From Fistulifera solaris (taxonomy: Eukaryota; Bacillariophyta; Bacillariophyceae; Naviculales; Stauroneidaceae): a DNA stretch of 64,000 bases. Where the stretch lies: contig AP026137.1 in assembly GCA_030295235.1 (NCBI GenBank), positions 620,001-684,000 on the forward strand, given 5' to 3'. The number at the start of each line of letters is the position of its first letter. Within the stretch, counting starts at the first letter, position 1. Shown here piece by piece: positions 57,159 through 64,000 of the stretch. The notes under the pieces are model-generated. The model made no database searches. It saw only the letters and a list, made by a program, of their open reading frames with translations, and had not been told where the DNA came from. A program made the translations under genes and the position numbers.

Positions 57159-57589
57159 TTAACGTTCCATCACCTCCTTTTGTGTAACACAGAAACCGCA
57201 TTTCGGAAAAACTGTCAAACCAGCTACCGACACTGCGACGGGAACTTCTTCATTGCAAGGTAAAGCACAAGACAAGACAGCACAGCAGACGTGGCACTGT
57301 CCATTTATGATGCTGCATCCATCACATTCCGGTTGGATTCCGACACAACAGAATGGAAAAAGTAGGGGAGCACCCGGCTTGCAGCATACCTCGGCATTCA
57401 AGCAGCAGATACCGGCCTGCAAGAGATATGAGAAACTGTTTGTTTGACCAGAGAAACTTCAGCCAATCGACTTACTTTACCAGAGCAACCTATACAATCG
57501 CAGGTCGGATAAAGAGAAAGATTTACACAACAGAGTGCAAAACATAGAACAAGATTGTTCTCATCGACAGCATCGTCACCGCAACACAT
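57159..57589 (-). CDS. Small Cys-rich protein, two exons
   Basis: Exons 57589-57476 (ATG, MCCGDDAVDENN) and 57416-57159 join in frame across a 59-nt intron (GTAAGT...CTTGCAG) to give 123 residues. Cysteines are very frequent and paired (CC, CxxC, CDCIGC, CCLNAEVCCKPGAP, CDGCSIINGQCHVCC, KCGFC). I recall similar diatom proteins of unknown function with SLYPxCDCIGCSGK and PCNEEVPVAVSVAGLT motifs. No signal peptide is clear; hydrophobic stretches suggest membrane contact or tight disulfide/metal packing. Metal binding is an inference. Short enough to be missed by gene finders. Confidence 0.75.
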
Positions 57590-57757
57590 CTTATGAACTT
57601 TTTTTCTCAAAATGAAACAAATAATTATGAAGGATGGTCGTCAACTTCTTTTCTTTTTTTGTAGATGGCGCCCCAATTTCTTTCGAATGAAAATGGGTTG
57701 GCAAGGATGTTCGATCGTTCGAAACGCGAAAGACAACTCAATCGTGCTTTTGGAGGA

Positions 57758-57765
57758 TGACGTCA
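57758..57765. promoter_or_regulatory. CRE-like palindrome TGACGTCA
   Basis: A perfect octamer nine bases before the box element, about 170 bp upstream of the Cys-rich ATG. Candidate bZIP site only. Confidence 0.25.
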
Positions 57766-57773
57766 TGAGTGGT

Positions 57774-57830
57774 GACTATCATCCAAAGTGTTGATTTACG
57801 CGCCCAAGACTAAAATGCAGTCATGAGTTG
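57774..57830 (+). repeat. Single GACTGG box
   Basis: ACTATCATCCAAAGTGTTGA, then CCAAGACTAAAATGCAGTCA and TGAGTTG. All parts of the array box are present in order, with a diverged core centre. Confidence 0.65.
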
Positions 57831-58266
57831 AATTTATTGTCAAGCTGAATAGGAGTCGTCCGTGCTGACGGATGTCTCCCTTTTTAAAGCATGGTCAGCA
57901 AAGCAACGATGGGTTTATCTGTAAACAGCAATTCGATGTACAGTTCGATCATTTGCGGCGATAATGCTTGCGGAAAGATGTTTCTGATATTTACTGTAAG
58001 ACAATGTGTTGGTTCAAAAATCCACGACTGGATTTCGTCCCGGACTGAAAAACAGTCGACAGCAAGACGTCAAGAACCTACGGGAACTCTGTCTGCACTC
58101 GCTCGCACACTTGACGAAACACAACAAGCACCAAGCGGATAACAACTCGCACAAAGCAACAAGTCATTTCAAATCAAGTTGGTCATTCTATCAAATCATG
58201 CTCTATTCGTATACTGAAACAACCAAAATACTATAATCAAATCATTTCTATCTACAAGATAAAAGA

Positions 58267-60311
58267 ATGAGCACAAGTCCTCGAAAGGAACCGAGGGAAA
58301 GCAAGCCACAAAGGTCCGATTCATCGAATGATGCATCATCCTCTTCGTTCATTCGTTCTCCGCCGAAACGATCTACCAAGACGGCGTCCGCTCCCACCAC
58401 TCCGAACCGATGGCAGTCTTTAACACAGCCGTCTACTCCCGCTTCATCATGGACGGTGGTAGAGAACGGTAGTCCGCAAAAGAGAAATCAGTTACAACGC
58501 AACAATAGTCATCAAACGGGCAATCGACCGCGATTCAATTCGGCTCCGGTCGGAGAATCTAACTTTAGCAGTCCCCGGAAAAGAAATCGTTCAATGAAGG
58601 GCGGCAAAATAGTAACAGCGCCCGCATGATTCGACGGACACGATCCGATGAACCCATGTTTAGTACGCGACAACATTCTCATAAATCACAGAATCATCCT
58701 CAACGCCGTCTACGTCGTTATCAATCCAGCAGTGACGTCCCGTTACCATCGCTTCCGACCTTAAAAGTCATTTCGATGCACGCGTTCTTGTCGCATCAAT
58801 TGCATCACACCCAACCACCACCGAATTTAACGTCCATGGTCGTATTCCAGCCCATCGACGGGCCGCAGTTACAAGACTTGCACGAACAATACGTTCAAGC
58901 CTTGCCACAACAACACGAACGCATCTGTCAAGGATTATTGAACAAATTGTCGTGGACGAACGCTCCCAAATTGGTTGTACTGTATGCGCAACAGATGCGG
59001 ATGAATAAAGGACGCGAGTGTGTCGGATGGATTGTGCACAAAGCCCAACAAGAACCGCATTATGCCGATATGTATGCGCATTTCGCCAAGGAATTGTCCC
59101 AACTCGAGTGGGAAGAGAATAACACTGTAGCGGTTTGGTTGCGGGAACAGTGTTGGAACGAAATGGCCGTTGCGAAATTATCGTCATCGTGGTTGGGATT
59201 ATTGCGATTCGTCGGGGCCTTGTATCGAGCAGATTCGAGCATGATTCCGATAGAAGATTATTTGATGTGGATCGGGGATCGCATTCGATCCGACAGTCCA
59301 GACAATGAACTGGTATTGGAAGGTTTGGGTCAACTATTGACCCATTCACAGTGGGAAGGACCATCAACGGCCACAACGACGACTGCTGCGGAACATGTGA
59401 AAATAGATTTCATTTGGCCCATGGTGCATGATTTGGCCAAGACGGGGCAAGCTACGATTGGTGATTCTGGAAGCATTCAGACATCCAAACGCATACAGTT
59501 TTTGTTGCAAGATTTAATGGATTTGAAACAGAATCGGTGGGAACTCAAAGCGCGATTGGTGCAAGCACAAGCTCGAACTTTGGATGAGATACACGAACAA
59601 ATGGAAATGGAAGAAGAGAGTGATGGTATTGCCACGACGAAAAATTCGGCGCTCTCTTTTATGCACTGGCGGTCTGCGAATACCGCACCGGCACAGCAGC
59701 GTTCCAACCGATATTCGGACCCAGCCGATTGTGCGGAACACATGCATTCCATGATTCGTGTATATCTGTTGAATGAAGAAGAACCGGTGGAGCATGTCAT
59801 GGAGAAATGGAACGCATCCGTCGGAGAGGGGCCTTTGGACGACGAAGATTATCAAGCTCGCGTGGTAGCCGTGCTGGCCGACAGTATCCTCATGGCCTTG
59901 GAAATGAAATCACAGCAAGTGGAGCGATTGCAAACATTGGTTCAGCGTATTGTATGTGACACTGACGATAAGACCACCATGACATCTTTGTTGCTACGAG
60001 GCTTACAGTTACCATTGGAATTGTTGCGCGATGTTGAATTGGATGCTCCCAAGGCCGTCTTTTATTTGGGACAGTTCCTCACCGGTTTTGACATTTCGAT
60101 CCGTGATCTCTTTTTTCAAGGTACGCCCGATACATGGCCGGAACGACCGGGAGCACTCGCCGTTCACCTCGTGGCGACCCAAGTTCACAGCAGGGAAGAC
60201 GATTTGAAGTGCATGGAAGAGATTCTGCAACAATCTGGAGAAGCCCGGGAGCATTCTACCATTGTCGAATGGATTACGCAAGTGAAAGACTCGAACAAGC
60301 CGAAGAACTAG
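58267..60311 (+). CDS. MIF4G-domain translation-factor-like protein, one frame break
   Basis: Two abutting frames (58267-58629 and 58626-60311) form one protein of about 681 residues if one base is missing near 58600-58620. The first part is Ser/Pro/Arg-rich and disordered (PPKRSTKTASAPTTPNRW), continuing as SDEP...HSHKS after the join. From about residue 210 it is helical: ICQGLLNKLSWTNAPKLVV, then ECVGWIVHKAQQEPHYADMY, the pattern of the eIF4G middle domain. Later HEAT-like helices (YQARVVAVLADSILMAL) resemble the following MA3 region. The family scaffolds initiation factors on mRNA. The start could instead be 58626, which would drop the disordered arm. Confidence 0.7.
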
Positions 60312-60381
60312 TCACGGAAAAAATTTCTCTAGCCAGCATTATTCCATGCAACAAGTTAACGTTTTTACTTCTCATGTACTT

Positions 60382-61471
60382 TTAATCATTGAAGTAAGGA
60401 TTGTCGGGATCATCGTTGGTATAAATATCATCATCATCGTTGTTATCGTGACCCGTCGAATTCGGATTATTCGAACCACTGCCATCGTTCATTTGTGATT
60501 TCGAATAGTACGTACGCGAGCAACGAACAATGGCTTTGCCGACCCGACCAATCCAGTCATCCTTCTCGCTTTCGGTATCTGCGTACAACAGATAACACGT
60601 CTCCGGAGTCGATATCTCCATACTGTGACGTTTCTTGGATTTCAAATCGGCGCTTTTGACCGTGGTAGCCAACGCCAAATCCAACATTCCGTGGGGAGCC
60701 GACAATTCGTTTTTCCCAAAGAACAGTTTGGATCCTTTGAGAATAAAGTATCGGCGGCGCCATTCCTGAGAGGAAAAGAAGAAGAGTTTTAATAAGGAAT
60801 TCGAAAGACGTGAAACGATATGAAGACAGTCTATGACGTACCTTGAGCCAGACACTTTGCTTGGTGAGATATCCTTCATAATCGGAAGGTTCCGTTTCGT
60901 AAACAATATTGGTGATTGGGTCCACATACGGTGGACGCGTCATCCGACCACGTCGTTGCGGCTGAGCATATTGCGCTGGTTGTTGTTGCGGAGGTACCGG
61001 AGCATACGGAGCCTGCTGCGGAGCATATTGCGGTTGCTGTTGCGGAGGGACGGGCGGCGGAGGGTACTGTGGCTGCGGAGGAGCGTATTGCTGTTGCTGC
61101 TGTTGCGGCGGATAGGGACCGCCTTGATACGTCTGACCGTACATCGCCGGTGGTTGCTGACCGTAGACAGCCTGCTGCTGCAGCTGCTGCTGTTGATGAT
61201 TGTTGTTGTTGTTGTAATAAGGTTGTTGTTGCTGACCGTAATAGGACTGCTGCGGCGGCTGCATATTGGGCGTCGAATACATGGGTTGTTGCGGAGCATT
61301 ATACATGCCTTGCTGATAATGTTGTTGCGAGGGATGCTGCTGCGGTTGGTTGTAAGAATACATGGGATTTCCACCAGGCGTCGTCATGTAACCGGGCGGG
61401 TTGCTCCCAGGATATCCGGGGTTCGCGGTGTTGCCTCCGTACGCTGCTGCTTCTTGTTGTTGCTGTTGCAT
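60382..61471 (-). CDS. Gln/Tyr/Pro-rich protein with C-terminal PH domain
   Basis: Exons 61471-60842 and 60765-60382 join in frame over a 76-nt intron (GTACGT...CTCTCAG), 337 residues. I use the ATG at 61471 since the frame upstream has no other. Residues 1-185 are low complexity (QQQ, YGQQPP and PPQQQ repeats), prion-like in composition. Residues about 198-300 are a PH domain: YEGYLTKQSVWLK, EWRRRYFILKGSKLFFG and the closing helix DDWIGRVGKAIV with its conserved Trp. The tail is Asn/Asp-rich. Likely binds phosphoinositides while the Q-rich arm mediates assembly or condensate formation (inference). Confidence 0.8.
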
Positions 61472-61941
61472 GCTTTCTTTGTAACACAATAGTCTATGAA
61501 ATTAGAGATTTAAGTTGAAAGAAAGAAGCTGATTAACGAATAAGCAATCCTTTCGAATGAATAATAGTTCGCAACAACAATAATAATGAAACGAGTCTTT
61601 TCGACTGTTTCGCTCGTGCTTGCGAAAAAGGCCGAGAAAAAGGAAAAGACGCCACACGCTCGTTTCTCCCACCGGCTTAGACTCCTCGTCGTACAGGTAC
61701 CCAACAGCTATGAAGCCTTGTCGAACTATAATATAAACAAAGATTGACTGTGTCTTTGAATGTAGACGACTTTTTTTCGCGACTCACTTCTCTTCGAAAC
61801 GTAAATAGAACGTCACTCGATGCGCTTTTTTCTCTTTTTCGCCGCGTTATCGAGTTCGCCTCGGATGGCGAGAGCTTTCGGATTCAATGAGCTTTTCCTT
61901 TCTCATTGCTTCTCATCAACAAGCAACTGTATATACGATAA
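61472..61941. other. Divergent promoter region
   Basis: Between the PH gene (minus) and the CDPK gene (plus). AT-rich; no gene recognised. Confidence 0.35.
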
Positions 61942-63888
61942 ATGACAAACAGTAATAACGTAACAATAATAGCCTCTGATGAGGAAACCAACAGGATCGA
62001 AAAGCCGTCCACCGTAAAACGAGGATCCTCGGCACTACGGGGCAATTTGACCCGCGTACAACGCGATCGCGATCCTCTCTTCTATTATCAAGTCGAACAA
62101 ATTCTGGGAATTGGGAGTATGGGAAGTGTTGTCAAAGTACGGAAACGGGAAGCCGTCGTTGGTGGCAGTGCTCGTCAGGATTTGCAATTTCATTATCGCA
62201 AAGAGAAAGTGTTGAATCAGTGTTTCCGACTACCGCTGGTCGGTGGATTATTTCGTGTTTGTTTCAAAGGATTGTTACACTTTAAATCGAACGCCTATCA
62301 TACGGAGGAAGAAGACGAAGCTTTCTTTGATAGTGGACATGTCAGTCACAACAGTCATGACACAACGCCCGACTATATCAATGCCTCCAGTCCGCGCAGC
62401 AAAACCGACATGATGTACGCGATGAAATCCATTCATCTCAGTCGTGTCACCGACCAGCGATTCTTACAAGAACTCAAGAATGAAGTAGCTATACTGAGAG
62501 ATCTTGATCATCCACACATTGTCAAAGCCATTGAAACGTTCGAACATCGCAATCAGTTGTTCATTATTATGGAACTCTGTTACGGCGGAGATCTGTATTC
62601 GCGAGACCCGTATACTGAAGAGCACGCGGCCCGCATCACGAGCAGTATATTGTCGGCCATTGCGTACATGCACTCGAAAAATATTTTGCACCGGGATTTG
62701 AAATACGAAAATGTCTTGTTCGTCAACCATAGTCCGCAAGCGGAAATCAAACTCATTGATTTTGGTCTGTCCGCGGCATTTGGGCATGATGAATTGACGG
62801 ATGGTGTGGGAACTATGTGAGTGGAATTCCAATTGTCCTTGCTGTGTCCTGATGGAGCTGCTCTGACCCTTGTCTTGCTGCTATGACAGTTATACAATGG
62901 CACCAGAGGTGTTAAAAGGGAAATACGGAAAACAGGCGGATGTATGGAGCGTTGGTGTGATTGCGTACGTTTCTTGAGTTTTGAGATGGAGCCGTCTATG
63001 CAATGCTTTGCTCACAAGACTTTCTTTTGCAGTTATATGTTGTTATCGAGTCAAATGCCTTTTTACGGAAAGAAGCGGCAACATATCGTTGAACAAATCA
63101 TGTCAGGGAAATTCGAATTCAATGGCCGACGGTGGAATCGCGTTTCGAATCAGGCAAAAGAATTTGTAGCCGACTTATTGGTCGTGGACCCAGCGGAGCG
63201 CTTGACGGCGGACCAGGCATTGTCGGCGGCATGGTTGAATCGCGGCTTTAGCGCTACTCTTCGAAGTCCGAGTGCGGATGAGTTTGAAGCTGCCCATCAA
63301 AGTATGGTGAACTATGCGAAGTATTCTAAGTTGAAGCAAGTGGCGTTAATGGTCATCGCTCATCGCTCAACTAGCGAAGAAATCGGCGTACTACGGAAAC
63401 TGTTTCAAAAGTATGACACGGAGGGACGTGGGCACGTGACCTATGAGCAATTCCGAAAAACAATTTTAGGTGCAGGTTATTCGGAAGACGCATGTCGGCA
63501 GATTTTTGACGCTGTGGTAAGTTCGTGACTCCAATATGTGATTAATAATAAGGCTAAAGAAGATATCTGACGATTTTCGGATGCCATGTACAAGGATCAA
63601 GACGGAAGTGGTTTGATTCGGTATACGGAATTCCTGGCTTCTACCATTGAAGCACAGGGTGCTATCGACGAACGTCGTTTAGCGGAGGCGTTTGACCGCC
63701 TCGACAGTGACGACTCTGGCTATATTACCGTAGAAAATTTGAAGGGCATTTTAGGCGATGACTTCCCAGATTCAGAAATTGAAGCTATATTGAAAGAATG
63801 TGCTAAAGATGGCAATGTATCGTACATGGATTTCCTGGCTCAATGGAGTACACAGAAAGAAACGAAAACGCCAAGATTTCTTGGCTGA
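61942..63888 (+). CDS. Calcium-dependent protein kinase with N-lobe insertion
   Basis: About 586 residues in four exons: 61942-62816, 62890-62964, 63033-63516, and a last exon to 63888. Glycine loop [13 protein letters not shown] (about 54), catalytic Lys in YAMKSI (about 160), HRDLKYEN (249), DFGLS, and APEV after the first intron. About 85 residues are inserted between the glycine loop and Lys. EF-hands: [41 protein letters not shown], and a fourth, incomplete one ([11 protein letters not shown]). The last intron (from 63517 GTAAGT) is unclear: the best acceptor is 63562, but then one T must be added in the run 63574-63577. Transduces Ca2+ signals to Ser/Thr phosphorylation. Confidence 0.88.
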
Positions 63889-64000
63889 CATCTCGAATCT
63901 AACGTATGACAGTGGGCATCCATTACCACAGACCCTGCTTACAGACGAAGCCACCAGAGCCGAGACGTCACCCACAAGCGTGGAAAAAACAGAATTGTAT
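63889..64000. other. Right-edge flank
   Basis: 112 bp of 3' flank of the CDPK gene; nothing recognised. Confidence 0.3.

Larger units (their letters stand above)
57590..58266. other. Divergent intergenic region with CRE octamer and box element
   Basis: Between the Cys-rich gene (minus) and the MIF4G gene (plus). Holds TGACGTCA (57758-57765) and a box element (57774-57830). A partial second match, CCACGACTGGATTTCGTCCC, lies near 58022. Confidence 0.4.

Noticed and set aside
60833-61518. Long plus-strand Arg/Leu-rich and Ala/Val-rich ORFs
   Set aside because: Antisense of the Q/P/Y-rich repeat arm of the PH protein.

Overview
The window looks like nuclear DNA of a diatom (Bacillariophyta), probably a pennate species close to Phaeodactylum. 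The evidence is: spliced genes with short GT-AG introns (mostly 59-82 nt, one of 139 nt); N-termini carrying the diatom plastid pre-sequence signature (signal peptide ending ...A-F, as in ASASAF, SDAF and AGAF); a myosin fused to CBS and PB1 domains, which is a stramenopile architecture; a plastid-type ATP sulfurylase; and several families that I know only from diatoms. Genes are dense and lie on both strands.

Layout. 0-7.7 kb: a partial repeat-family gene at the left edge, a sulfotransferase, a divergent YqgF-like gene, a tandem array of about 218 bp repeats (3.9-5.3 kb), a RING-H2 E3 ligase and a secreted coiled-coil protein. 8-24 kb: SDHB, a TPR-like protein, a roughly 1,550-residue LisH protein, a FYVE-SYLF protein, an alpha/beta hydrolase, two unknown genes (one DUF6604-like) and a CobW GTPase. 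24-34 kb: a second short array of the same box repeat, a glycosyltransferase, an atypical kinase, an MFS carrier, a cluster of another repeat family, and plastid ATP sulfurylase. 34-44 kb: a PhoD-like membrane protein with a very long acidic tail, a membrane-anchored GH5 exo-glucanase, and a bacterial-type NAD+-dependent DNA ligase with a plastid-like leader. 44-53 kb: one giant myosin-UVR-like-CBS-PB1-TM gene. 53-64 kb: a TPR protein, a plastid GTP cyclohydrolase II-DHBP synthase fusion, a Cys-rich small protein, an MIF4G protein, a Q-rich PH protein and a CDPK.

Two themes cut across the window. First, about ten genes, including housekeeping ones, are broken by single-base frame changes, most of them at short homopolymers. 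For the myosin, a near-identical internal copy shows directly that a base is missing. The simplest reading is sequence or assembly error, so I annotate these as whole genes and state each break. Second, intergenic DNA carries two families of short conserved boxes that recur roughly every 200 bp. One contains the inverted core GACTGGATTTCAGTC and occurs both in arrays and as scattered single copies. These are the least explained structures here.

The genes are functionally mixed: respiration, sulfate activation, riboflavin synthesis, beta-glucan hydrolysis, plastid or organelle DNA repair, Ca2+ signalling, ubiquitination and membrane traffic. I see no operon-like pathway grouping.
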